This document shows, piece after piece, positions 26,281 to 35,489 of a stretch of DNA of 49,885 bases. Origin of the DNA: an uncultured Gemmatimonadota bacterium. GTDB lineage: Bacteria; Gemmatimonadota; Gemmatimonadetes; Gemmatimonadales; Gemmatimonadaceae. A model generated the notes under the pieces. It was not told the DNA's origin and searched no databases. It was given only the letters and a program-made list of their open reading frames with translations. The position numbers and the translations under genes were made by a program. Location: the NCBI GenBank assembly GCA_903900795.1, contig CAIUOO010000400.1, forward strand, positions 1 to 49,885. The letters are read 5' to 3'. The stretch's first letter is position 1. Each line of letters opens with the position of its first letter.

Positions 26281-26331
26281 TCTCGGGGGCGATGCGGCGC
26301 TCGCCATGCCGCGCGCGGGGAGGGGGCTGAC

Positions 26332-26769
26332 ATGACGGCACCGTCGCAGGAGGACGTGGATGTGGTGCCCGGCGTCCGTATTCCGGCGTCCGAACTTGAG
26401 ATCACTGCGATTTCCGGGAGCGGGCCCGGTGGGCAGCATGTGAACCGCAGCGCCACACGGATCGCGTTGCAGTGGAACGTGCGTCACACGCGCGCCTTGG
26501 GCGACGCACAGCGCGCCTTGGTCGTGGCGCGCCTCGCCTCGCGTCTGGACAGCGACGGCGCGCTGCGTATTGTGGCCGGCGAATACCGCAGTCAGCAGCA
26601 GAACCGGCGTACCGCCATCGAGCGACTGGTGCAACTTCTGTCACGGGCTTTGGTCGTGCAGAAACCGCGCAGGGCCACACGGCCGACGCGGGGCTCCGTC
26701 GAACGGCGGTTGACCGAGAAGCGTCAGCGCAGCGAAACCAAGCGGCGCCGACGACCCGACGACGACTGA
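26332..26769 (+). CDS. arfB: ArfB/YaeJ-like peptide chain release factor-like protein
   Basis: GPGGQHVNRSATRIALQWNV (GGQ) with basic C-terminal tail. Confidence 0.82.
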   Translation: MTAPSQEDVDVVPGVRIPASELEITAISGSGPGGQHVNRSATRIALQWNVRHTRALGDAQRALVVARLASRLDSDGALRIVAGEYRSQQQNRRTAIERLVQLLSRALVVQKPRRATRPTRGSVERRLTEKRQRSETKRRRRPDDD

Positions 26770-26882
26770 GCGGCTCCGACCGTGAGAACGTGTCACGGCA
26801 CAGACATGGACGGCCATGTCGCCCAGTCTTAACGGCCGTCCCGCTTGAATCCCGATCAGCGCTTTCGTATTTGTTCGTACAT

Positions 26883-27323
26883 ATGACGGCAGCGCCTCGT
26901 CCCCACCGGCTGTTTCGCATTGCCCTGGCCTGTGTGGCTGCGGTATGCGTGTTGCTCGCCGGTGCATCGATGGCCGATCGGCTGCTCCCGTCGTTGCCGC
27001 CGTCCGTGCACGCTACGGGCTCCAGCCGGGTTCTGCGCGAAGCTACGGCCCGCGCGCTCGCGGTGCACCACGGTGCCCCGATCAATCACGCGTCGACGCG
27101 ACCGGCCACGACCAAGCACCCGGCTTGGCAGCGTAGCGGCGGCCGTCGCCCCCATCGCACGGCGTCCTCGCAGATTTCAACTTTTGAGCGGACGCCGGGT
27201 ACGGTCGGTGGCCCCGCCGGTTACGAACGCCGCGGCCTCTCGGCCACGTCGCGTCTTGCGGTCTTCCAGGGCGATCGACGCCTGGACTACGCGCCAACTC
27301 GAGCTCCACCGACCCATCGCTGA
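26883..27323 (+). CDS. Hypothetical small exported protein
   Basis: ORF with N-terminal hydrophobic segment (LFRIALACVAAVCVLLAGASMA); no family recognised. Confidence 0.35.
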   Translation: MTAAPRPHRLFRIALACVAAVCVLLAGASMADRLLPSLPPSVHATGSSRVLREATARALAVHHGAPINHASTRPATTKHPAWQRSGGRRPHRTASSQISTFERTPGTVGGPAGYERRGLSATSRLAVFQGDRRLDYAPTRAPPTHR

Positions 27324-27440
27324 TCGGTCGCGGTATGGGTTTCACGAGTGCGGGCACTCAGGTCCGCCTCTCATCGCGTTCGCCCGCCTCGCCCCACGCG
27401 ACGCGGGGACGAGCGTGCTCATCGCTCTCTCGATGGCGTT

Positions 27441-29663
27441 ATGTCGGCTCAGGCCACCCGTGTCAATCAACTCGTCACCGCGGCGCTTGGACTCGACGTC
27501 GAGCAGGCGCGCTGGCGCGCGCTCACGCGTCAGATCGCGCCCACCGACCCGCTACCGAACCGCCTGCGCTCGATCGGCGGCGCGATCGATGTCGGCTATC
27601 TCGATCGGCAAATCTCCGGCGATACGCTCAAGCTGGCGATCGCCGAGCGTACCGTCCCCATCGTCTTGCTTGACCTACGCAACGACGATGCCATCGTCTT
27701 GTGCCGCAATTCGGACGATCGCGTGCACGCGGTGCTGGTGCCGCGGGATGGGAGCGAATCCGCCATCGAGGGCCAGGGTGACGCGCTCGCCGATGCGCTG
27801 ATGGCCCGTCTTGGTTCGGGGAACGTGTTGTCGGCGCTGGCGCCAATGGCACTGCGGCCGGCCAACAGTGCCCTCTCAAGCGACTACCCACATAGCCCGG
27901 TCGGCCATGCGGGTCACACCGACGAACAGGAACACACGACCGCGCTCGACCGCACCCTTGCGCTCTTCGCCCGGGAGCGTCGGGAGATCCTCACCGTCTT
28001 CTTCTACGCGACGCTGTCCGGTGGCCTGAGTCTGATTCTCCCGTTGGCCGTGGGCGGCATCGTGCAGATCGTACAGGGCAGGCTCTACCTGCAGCCTGTG
28101 ATCGTGCTGATCTCCTTCGTCGTGCTCGGCACCATCGTGGCCGGCGTGCTGCAGGTCGGCATTTTGAAGGTGGTGGAGCGTATTCAGCAGCGGGTATTCG
28201 CCCGCATGGCGCTCGAGTTCGCGTTTCGCATCCCACGGCTGCGCTACGCGGCGTCGCTGGAGTCGAATCTCCCCGAGCAGATGAACCGTCTGTTCGAGGC
28301 GATCGCGATTCAGAAGGGCGTACAAAAGTTGCTGCTCGATGTGCCGACCGCACTGCTCACGATCGTGTTCAGCCTGCTCCTGCTCACGTTGTACAGTCCG
28401 TGGTTCTCCGTCTTCGCGATCGGGGTCACCGCCGCCTTGTGGTTCATTATCCGATGGACGGGGCCGGAAGGGCTCGAAACATCGATTGTGGAGTCGAAGT
28501 ACAAGTACAAGGCGGTGCACTGGCTCGGGGAAATCGCGCGCGCCTTTCATGCCTTCAAGTACGCCGGCGACTCCACGCTCCCCGTGGAGCGGATGGACGA
28601 TGTGGTCACCGGCTATCTCAAGTACCGGCGCAAGCACTTCGCTGTCCTCGTGAAGCAGACGATCGCCCTGATCGGTTTCAAGACATTCATCACCGCCGCC
28701 GTGTTGATCATCGGTGCGACGCTGGTGCAGAGCAATCGGCTGCTGCTGGGACAGTTCGTCGCGGCCGAAGTGGTCATCGTGACGGTGCTGGCCGGCGTCG
28801 AAAAACTGATTACCAGTCTGGCCACGGTGTACGATGTGCTCACCAGCGTGGACAAGTCGGGCCACGTGGCGGACCTGCCGCTCGAAGCCCGCGGCGGCCT
28901 CGCGCCGATTCATACGCCCGGCGTTGGCGTAGCGATCGCCACCAAGGACTTGCGGTATCGCTATCCCTCCGCGCGTTCCGCCTCGGTGGATGGCGTGACC
29001 GTGCAGATCGCGCCCGGCGAACGGGTGGCCATCATGGGCTCCGACGGATCCGGCCAGTCCACACTGCTCAAGCTGCTCGGTGGCATCATCGACGACTACG
29101 ACGGCACGATCCGATTCGACGGCATCACGCTGCGGGACCTCGATCGGCCGGCGCTCCGCGCACGGATCGGGCAGATGCTCTCCTGGACGGACCTGTTCGA
29201 CGGCACGATCGAGGAGAATGTCAGCGTGGGCCGCGCGCACATCACGCCGCGCGATGTCCGTGAAGCCCTCGATGACCTCGCCCTCACCGACGAAATCCAG
29301 CAGTTGCCGCAAGGCATTCAAACCGAGATCACGAACGGCGGACGCACTCTTCCCACGTACCTCGCGAGCAAGCTGCTCGTGGCGCAGGGTATGGTGGGCC
29401 GTCCTCGCCTGATCGTGCTCGACGACTTTTTTCAGAATCTCGACGCGGCGTCGCGGACGCTCATCATCAAGGTGCTCACCGACCGTAAGCGGCCGTGGAC
29501 CGTCATCACGGTGTCGCACGATCCCCAGCTGCTCGCCGCGTTCGATCGTGTGCTCATCGTCGATCAGGGACGGCTCGTGCGCGAGGGCCCGTTCAGCGTG
29601 CTGCGTGAAGACCCGATGTGCCGCAACCTCTTGCACGAGACGCCAGTGACCACGGGAGCCTGA
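27441..29663 (+). CDS. ABC exporter, type I secretion-like TMD-NBD fusion with degenerate NBD motifs
   Basis: About 200-aa N-terminal region, ABC_membrane TMD, NBD-like region IAPGERVAIMGSDGSGQSTLLKLLGG ... LIVLDDFFQNLD ... VITVSHDPQLL; followed by HlyD and TolC genes. Confidence 0.85.
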   Translation: MSAQATRVNQLVTAALGLDVEQARWRALTRQIAPTDPLPNRLRSIGGAIDVGYLDRQISGDTLKLAIAERTVPIVLLDLRNDDAIVLCRNSDDRVHAVLVPRDGSESAIEGQGDALADALMARLGSGNVLSALAPMALRPANSALSSDYPHSPVGHAGHTDEQEHTTALDRTLALFARERREILTVFFYATLSGGLSLILPLAVGGIVQIVQGRLYLQPVIVLISFVVLGTIVAGVLQVGILKVVERIQQRVFARMALEFAFRIPRLRYAASLESNLPEQMNRLFEAIAIQKGVQKLLLDVPTALLTIVFSLLLLTLYSPWFSVFAIGVTAALWFIIRWTGPEGLETSIVESKYKYKAVHWLGEIARAFHAFKYAGDSTLPVERMDDVVTGYLKYRRKHFAVLVKQTIALIGFKTFITAAVLIIGATLVQSNRLLLGQFVAAEVVIVTVLAGVEKLITSLATVYDVLTSVDKSGHVADLPLEARGGLAPIHTPGVGVAIATKDLRYRYPSARSASVDGVTVQIAPGERVAIMGSDGSGQSTLLKLLGGIIDDYDGTIRFDGITLRDLDRPALRARIGQMLSWTDLFDGTIEENVSVGRAHITPRDVREALDDLALTDEIQQLPQGIQTEITNGGRTLPTYLASKLLVAQGMVGRPRLIVLDDFFQNLDAASRTLIIKVLTDRKRPWTVITVSHDPQLLAAFDRVLIVDQGRLVREGPFSVLREDPMCRNLLHETPVTTGA

Positions 29664-29668
29664 ACACC

Positions 29669-31030
29669 ATGGCCTTGTCCGATCTCGATATCGAACGCGA
29701 GCTCAAGCACCTGCCGTTGGAAACGACGGCGTTGCTGGGCGAAGCGAACACCAGCCGCATCGTGTCCCGGTGGCTGCTGGGCATTCTGATCACGCTGTTC
29801 CTGGTGCTGTTTCTACCGTGGCAGCAGAGCGTCCGCGGCGAAGGGAGCGTCACGGCCCTCGATCCCTCCGACCGTCCGCAGGAACTGCCCACGCGCATCG
29901 ATGGCCGCATCGAGCGGTGGTACGTACAGGAAGGGCAGTACGTCCAAAAGGGCGACAGCATCGTCCGCATCTCGGAGATCAAGGAGGAATATCTCAATCC
30001 CAACGTGCTGCCGCTCACGTCGCAGCAGCAGGCGGCGAAAGAATCCGCGATCGGCGAGAAACAGAACAAGGCGGCCGCCCTCAGCATGCTAATTTCGCAG
30101 CTTGAAGCGCAACGTGATTTCAAGCTGCAGCAGACCGCGAACAAGATCGAGCAGTACCGCGCCGAAGTCCGTCAGGCCGTCCTCGAGGACTCGGTGGCGC
30201 GGGATCAACTGCGCCGCCGTGAGCGGCTCTTCCGCGACACGCTCGGCCTCGTGTCGGTGAACGAGTTGCAGGCGTTTCAGATCCGCGTGCAGTCGGCGTC
30301 GGCCAAACTGGTGGAGAAGCAGCAGATGCTGCTCAGCACGCAGACCGATCTCTCGAGCATTCCCGCCGAATACGGGGAGAAGATTTCGAAGGCCCGTTCC
30401 GACCGCGCATCAACGCTGGCCGAGGTCAGCGAAGGCCGGTCGGAGGTGGCGAAGCTCAAGGATAAGGTCGGTTCGCTCACCATCCGCAACGGGTTCTACC
30501 TCATCGAAGCGCCGCAGGATGGCTACGTGGTGCGCGCCACGAAGGCCGGCCAGGGCGAGATCGTGAAAGCCGGTGAGCCCATCGTCACGATTCAGCCGGC
30601 ACGGCCAAGCAAGGCGGTCGAGCTGTTCGTGAAACCCATGGACATCGCGTTGCTGAAGCCGGGGCGGCATGTGCGCATCTTCTTCGACGGCTGGCCCGCC
30701 CTGCAGATCTCGGGATGGCCACAGGTGGCGTCGGGCACCTTCGGGGCCCAGGTCGCCGTCATCGACCAGTTCCCGAACCGCGCGGGGCAGTTCCGCGTGT
30801 TGCTGGTCCCCGACACCACACGCGATGCACCGTGGCCAGCGCAGCTGCGCCTCGGCACTGGCGTGCAGGGATGGGCGATGCTCGACAACGTGACGGTTGG
30901 CTGGGAAATCTGGCGTCAGCTCAACGGCTTCCCGCTCTCGATCAATCCCAACGAAGCCCTGCCGGCCGACGCCGTGGCGGGTGAGAAGAGCGCGGGCAAG
31001 AGCGACGCCAAGGGCGGAGGCAAAAAATGA
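29669..31030 (+). CDS. HlyD family periplasmic adaptor
   Basis: Single N-terminal TM, lipoyl-like halves (LPTRIDGRIERWYVQEGQYVQKGDSIVRI; NGFYLIEAPQDGYVVRATKAGQGEIVKAGEPIVTI), coiled coil. Confidence 0.9.
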   Translation: MALSDLDIERELKHLPLETTALLGEANTSRIVSRWLLGILITLFLVLFLPWQQSVRGEGSVTALDPSDRPQELPTRIDGRIERWYVQEGQYVQKGDSIVRISEIKEEYLNPNVLPLTSQQQAAKESAIGEKQNKAAALSMLISQLEAQRDFKLQQTANKIEQYRAEVRQAVLEDSVARDQLRRRERLFRDTLGLVSVNELQAFQIRVQSASAKLVEKQQMLLSTQTDLSSIPAEYGEKISKARSDRASTLAEVSEGRSEVAKLKDKVGSLTIRNGFYLIEAPQDGYVVRATKAGQGEIVKAGEPIVTIQPARPSKAVELFVKPMDIALLKPGRHVRIFFDGWPALQISGWPQVASGTFGAQVAVIDQFPNRAGQFRVLLVPDTTRDAPWPAQLRLGTGVQGWAMLDNVTVGWEIWRQLNGFPLSINPNEALPADAVAGEKSAGKSDAKGGGKK

Positions 31031-32481
31031 GCGTCGCCACAGGTGCGTCGCTCGCGGTGCTGATCAGCGCCGCACTCGCCTGCTCGGCGTCGGCGCAGTC
31101 GAAACCCGTCAAACTCGATACGCTCGGCACGCCGTTCACCTTTCCCGCCTTTGTGGACGGAATTCTCGCCCATCATCCGGTGGCCACCCAGGCGCGACTC
31201 GTGGCCGATCAAGCGCGGTCCGATCTGCGCACGGCGTGGGGGGCCTTCGACCCCACAGTGACCGCCACGTGGGATCAGAAGAAGTTCGGCGGCACGCAGT
31301 ATTTCAACTACTTCGACGCGGAACTCAAGATTCCGTTGCCGATCGGGGCGGATGTCACGATTGCGTTCGACCGCACCATGGGCCGGTACTTCAATCCGGA
31401 CCGGCGGACGCCCTCAAACGGTACGGTCGAAGCGGGTATTTCCATCCCGTTGGGCCAGCGCATTCTCACCGATGAGCGCCGCAATGCGCTGCAGCAAGCG
31501 CGTGCGGCGCGGGACGCCGGCGAGGCCGATCGCACCGCCATTGTCAATAAGCTGCTGTTTTCGGCGGCGAAGGACTACGGCGTGTGGTATGAAAGCTGGC
31601 GGCGCCGGGTGATCGCGCAGGAAGGTGAGGCGTTGGCCGAGTTTCGGTTGCAGGCCGTGCGACGGCGTGCCGCGAACGGTGAAAGCGCCCCCATCGACAC
31701 CATCGAAGCGCTGCTGGAGCTGCAGCGTCGCGAGGTTACCCGCTTCGAAGCGGAGGCGTCGTTCTATTTCGCATCACTCGACGTCACGGCGTACCTGTGG
31801 GATGACGCCGGGCGGCCGGCACCGTTGCCCGCCGACGCGATGCCCGTACTCCTCGGCATCGAACAGGTGGGCATCGACTCGACGCGCCTCGAGGCGCTCC
31901 TCGACCTCGCCACCCGCCGCAACCCCGACCTCCTGAAAGTGCAGGCCCGGATCAAGCAAGCCGAGGCGCAGCGACTCTTCAGCAAACAGGCACTCCTGCC
32001 GCTGGCCGAAGCCAAACTGGCCGGGCTCGGCGAGAGCGATAGCGAGCAATCCTTTTTCGATGGCGAGCGGCTGGACAACAACTACAAGGCCGGCCTCAGC
32101 ATCAAGTCGCCCCTCCTTTTTCTCAGGGAAACGGGTCGATTCGCGTCGGCCGGACAACGGCTTGAATTCCAACGGCTCGAGCGGGACCGCGTGCGGCGCG
32201 AGGTCGAATTCGACGCGCGGGCGGCCATCTTCGACCTGTTCAATCTGGAGCGGCTGCGGCAGCGACAGGTGGCCAACGTGCGGAACGCGAGGCTGTTGCG
32301 TGAAGCCGAGCAGGTGCGCTTCGACAACGGCGAGAGTACGCTGCTGATCCTGAATCTGCGCGAACGTCTGGTGCTCGATGAAGCGGTCAAGCTGGCGGCG
32401 GTCGAGGCAAAGGTGGCGGGCGCTCGTGCCGCGCTCGCAGTCGCCACGGGCGACCGGACGCTGCTGTTGAAGCAGAACTAG
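31027..32481 (+). CDS. TolC family outer membrane protein
   Basis: Signal peptide; helical repeats typical of OEP (DERRNALQQARAARDAGEADR..., QVRFDNGESTLLILNLRERLVLDEAVKLAAVEAKVAGARAALAVATGD); overlaps the HlyD gene. Confidence 0.88.
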   Translation: MSVATGASLAVLISAALACSASAQSKPVKLDTLGTPFTFPAFVDGILAHHPVATQARLVADQARSDLRTAWGAFDPTVTATWDQKKFGGTQYFNYFDAELKIPLPIGADVTIAFDRTMGRYFNPDRRTPSNGTVEAGISIPLGQRILTDERRNALQQARAARDAGEADRTAIVNKLLFSAAKDYGVWYESWRRRVIAQEGEALAEFRLQAVRRRAANGESAPIDTIEALLELQRREVTRFEAEASFYFASLDVTAYLWDDAGRPAPLPADAMPVLLGIEQVGIDSTRLEALLDLATRRNPDLLKVQARIKQAEAQRLFSKQALLPLAEAKLAGLGESDSEQSFFDGERLDNNYKAGLSIKSPLLFLRETGRFASAGQRLEFQRLERDRVRREVEFDARAAIFDLFNLERLRQRQVANVRNARLLREAEQVRFDNGESTLLILNLRERLVLDEAVKLAAVEAKVAGARAALAVATGDRTLLLKQN

Positions 32482-32545
32482 GTCGCGAGAGTTGGACACG
32501 GGCGGCAGCGGCGTTTGATTACGCGCATGCTTTCACTGTGCCAAT

Positions 32546-32854
32546 ATGCCTAACCGAAAAGAGTGGGACCTGCCGGACGACGCCGGCGATCCCGACGAGG
32601 CCGAGGAGGCGCTCGACGACGAGGAGTTTCCCATCGGCGACGGCGTCGCCGACCTCGTCGGGGAAGTGTACTGCCCGTATTGCGGCGAACCGGTGGAGAT
32701 CACGCTTGATCCGGGCTCCGGAACGCATCAGCAGTACATCGAGGATTGTCAGGTCTGCTGTCGCCCGTGGCTCGTGTCCGTGAGTTATGACGACGACGGC
32801 ACGGCCCACGTGCACGTGGACGCGAACGACGACCACGACGAGAACGATGGCTGA
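32546..32854 (+). CDS. CPXCG motif-containing cysteine-rich protein
   Basis: VYCPYCGEPVEITLDPGSGTHQQYIEDCQVCCRPWLVSV. Confidence 0.85.
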   Translation: MPNRKEWDLPDDAGDPDEAEEALDDEEFPIGDGVADLVGEVYCPYCGEPVEITLDPGSGTHQQYIEDCQVCCRPWLVSVSYDDDGTAHVHVDANDDHDENDG

Positions 32855-34343
32855 CCGTTCACGCCCGACCGCCGCCGAGTGGCGTCACCTGTTGCCGGAG
32901 GCGCTCCGCCGGCCAGCGCAGGAGGGCGCGCGCGTGGTTGCGCTGCACTGGCTCGAACAGCTGTGTGAAGCGCGCGCCCGGTGGGAACCGGCGGCATTGA
33001 CGACGGCCCACGAGTCCGGTGTGCCCACGATGGCGCCCGGCACCGCATTCGGTACCGACGCGGAGACCCTGCACCGCGCTCGGGTGGCGCTGCGACGGCT
33101 GCGCGCGGTGCTCCGCGAGCATGAGAGCGCCCTCGACGGCGCGGTGGACCGACACACGCAGCGTGCCCTGCGGGCTCTCGGCCAAGCGACGAACGCGGTG
33201 CGTGATGCCGACGTACAGCGCTCCTGGCTGGACGCTGAGATGGAGCAGCTCCCTACCGTGGCCCGCGCCGAAGCCATCCGCCTTCGGGCGATTCTCGACC
33301 GCCAGGCGTCCCGCTCATCGGCCGCGGTGACGCGCGCGTTCGAGAAACATCTCGATCCGATCGTGGACCGCCTGCTCGCTCGCCTGTCCACCTACATGCT
33401 GTTGCACCGCGTGGGGATACCGACCACGCCCACCCCGTTCGCGCGGCATCTCGCCACGCGGGTGGAGCGAGCGTCGGCGCGACTGCGGCGTGATCTCGAG
33501 CGTGTGACCAGCGCGGACTCGCGCGAGGCGATGCATCAGGTGCGCATCCGACTCAAGCGCCAGCGCGCGATGCTCGCGCCCTTCGCCAAGTCGCGTCCCG
33601 CACTTGGTGCGTGGTACGAACTCGCCACGCGCGGTCAGGATTTGCTGGGCGCGGTACGCGACGCAGATCTGTTGGCGGAACGTGCGCTCAAGGCCAAGCT
33701 GCCGGCGCTCCATCTCGCCTTGGGTGGCATCGCGCGAGCGCACTACGAGGCATTCACACTCGACTGGTGTGCCCGGATCGACGGTGTCATGCAGTCGCTT
33801 GACCTAGCCGTCCTCGAACTGCAGCGCGACAGCGCCCCCGTCACCGACGCCGGCGTGCCTCTCGAGATCGAACGCAAGTATCTCCTCACGCGCGTCCCCC
33901 CGGTGGCCGCCGCCGTTCCGCCCACACTGATCGAACAAGGCTGGCTGCCAGGCACCGCCCTGCGGGAGCGGTTACGTCGCTCCACTAATCCAGACGGCAC
34001 CGTCGTGTGTTGGCGCAATGTGAAACTCGGGCCGGCGCAGGCCCGCGTCGAAATTGACGAAATCACGAGCCGCGAGCTGTTCGACGCGATGTGGCCCCTC
34101 ACCGCCGCGGCGCGCGTGCGCAAGCAGCGACATGTCGTGCGCGATGCGGCCTACGCGTGGGAGATCGATGTGTTTCTCGACCGCGACCTCGTGCTTGCCG
34201 AAGTCGAACTCTCGGGGCTCGATGACAGGCCGGAGCTGCCCGAATGGCTCGTCCCCTACCTCGAGCGCGACGTCACGGGTGAGCCCGCCTATTTCAACTC
34301 GGTGCTGGCCCGTGCCGAGCGTCGGCACGGATCCAGACGGTGA
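32847..34343 (+). CDS. CHAD domain protein with C-terminal CYTH domain
   Basis: Two CHAD-type repeats (HRARVALRRLRAVLR; MHQVRIRLKRQRAMLAPF ... LLGAVRDADLLAE), then CYTH (LEIERKYLLTRVPP ... EIDVFLDRDLVLAEVEL). Confidence 0.82.
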   Translation: MADRSRPTAAEWRHLLPEALRRPAQEGARVVALHWLEQLCEARARWEPAALTTAHESGVPTMAPGTAFGTDAETLHRARVALRRLRAVLREHESALDGAVDRHTQRALRALGQATNAVRDADVQRSWLDAEMEQLPTVARAEAIRLRAILDRQASRSSAAVTRAFEKHLDPIVDRLLARLSTYMLLHRVGIPTTPTPFARHLATRVERASARLRRDLERVTSADSREAMHQVRIRLKRQRAMLAPFAKSRPALGAWYELATRGQDLLGAVRDADLLAERALKAKLPALHLALGGIARAHYEAFTLDWCARIDGVMQSLDLAVLELQRDSAPVTDAGVPLEIERKYLLTRVPPVAAAVPPTLIEQGWLPGTALRERLRRSTNPDGTVVCWRNVKLGPAQARVEIDEITSRELFDAMWPLTAAARVRKQRHVVRDAAYAWEIDVFLDRDLVLAEVELSGLDDRPELPEWLVPYLERDVTGEPAYFNSVLARAERRHGSRR

Positions 34344-34427
34344 CGCCCGCCGTGTGGTGGACATGGTGAGGGCGCTCACCCGTCGCGCGCGCGACGAACC
34401 TAGGATTTCCCGTAACGAGCTCAGCTG

Positions 34428-34895
34428 ATGACGACGACCGCCCGCGCATATCTCGTGAATCGCTTCCAGACCGATGCCGTCGTGCTGCGCGAGCGGGTGA
34501 CGCTGATGGCGCGCGGCACGAAGGTCCCCGGTCCCGATGCCGCCACATCGCGCCGCATGGCCGACGCGTGCGATGAGGTCGTGGCTATGTTGTTGGCCGT
34601 CGCCGGCAGCGGTCACGCCGCGACCGAGCTCGAGGCCATCATGGCGCTGGTTCCGCTGCTCGAACATCGCGCCACCGAGCAGCAGTCAAATCCAGCCGTG
34701 CGCTCGGTGTACGTCGGGGCCGCCACCCGCATCCGTGAAGTGCGGTTGGCGGAAGCACAGTCCTCGCCTGCGGACGGTGTGCCCGCCGACGATCTCGAGG
34801 ATGTCGATGATGTCGATGATGTCGATGACGACGATGTCGATGATGACGTGATCGTCTTCGACGAGGATGACGACCGCGCTGACGGCACGCCATAA
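34428..34895 (+). CDS. Hypothetical protein with highly acidic DVD-repeat C-terminus
   Basis: ORF flanked by real genes; C-terminus DDLEDVDDVDDVDDDDVDDDVIVFDEDDDRADGTP. Confidence 0.6.
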   Translation: MTTTARAYLVNRFQTDAVVLRERVTLMARGTKVPGPDAATSRRMADACDEVVAMLLAVAGSGHAATELEAIMALVPLLEHRATEQQSNPAVRSVYVGAATRIREVRLAEAQSSPADGVPADDLEDVDDVDDVDDDDVDDDVIVFDEDDDRADGTP

Positions 34896-34898
34896 GCG

Positions 34899-35306
34899 AT
34901 GCGCGACGACGACGAACAGTCTCCGCCCGGCAAAGTCCGGCTCGATAAGTGGCTCTGGGCCGCGCGGTTCTTCAAGACGCGGGCACTGGCCGCCGACGCG
35001 ATCGATGGCGGCAAGGTTGACGTGAACGGCGACCGGGCGAAGCGCGCGAAATTGGTGCAAGCGAGTGACGAGATTCGCCTGCGGCAGGGTCCGCTCGAGT
35101 GGCAACTTCGCGTGAAAGATGTCGCCGAGCGCCGGGGGTCCGCCGAGATCGCTCAGCGCTTGTACGAGGAAGTGGCCGATGGCAAGCGAAAACGCGAGGC
35201 CGCGCAGGAGCAACTCCGGCAGATGCCGACCGGGTTTGCGTTCGGCGACAGCAAGCCGGGCAAACGAGACCGACGGGCCATTCGTCGGCTGAAAGGCGAT
35301 GGATGA
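34899..35306 (+). CDS. S4-domain RNA-binding protein (Hsp15-like)
   Basis: VRLDKWLWAARFFKTRALAADAIDGGKVDVNGDRAKRAKLVQASDEIRL. Confidence 0.85.
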   Translation: MRDDDEQSPPGKVRLDKWLWAARFFKTRALAADAIDGGKVDVNGDRAKRAKLVQASDEIRLRQGPLEWQLRVKDVAERRGSAEIAQRLYEEVADGKRKREAAQEQLRQMPTGFAFGDSKPGKRDRRAIRRLKGDG

Positions 35307-35489
35307 CCGTCGGACCGTTCGATGGAGGGACCACCTTCATGAATTGGCCTTCACCCTGTTTCGTGTACGAGAAAACTACATTAACGTGGTCAAACAACGG
35401 TCGGGGGATCACCTCGCCGACGATGGCGACATCCCTCCCCCTGGCTGGGGTACCCGCCGACATCCGCTCCCGTCACTGCTCTTCGCCGC

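Noticed and set aside
26920-27801. 293-aa ORF overlapping the small exported ORF and the exporter N-terminus
   Set aside because: Arg/Ser/Pro-rich out-of-frame translation running into the exporter gene in another frame
27876-29636. 586-aa minus-strand ORF opposite the ABC exporter
   Set aside because: His/Arg/Gln/Asp-rich shadow translation of a well-supported plus-strand gene; typical antisense ORF in high-GC DNA
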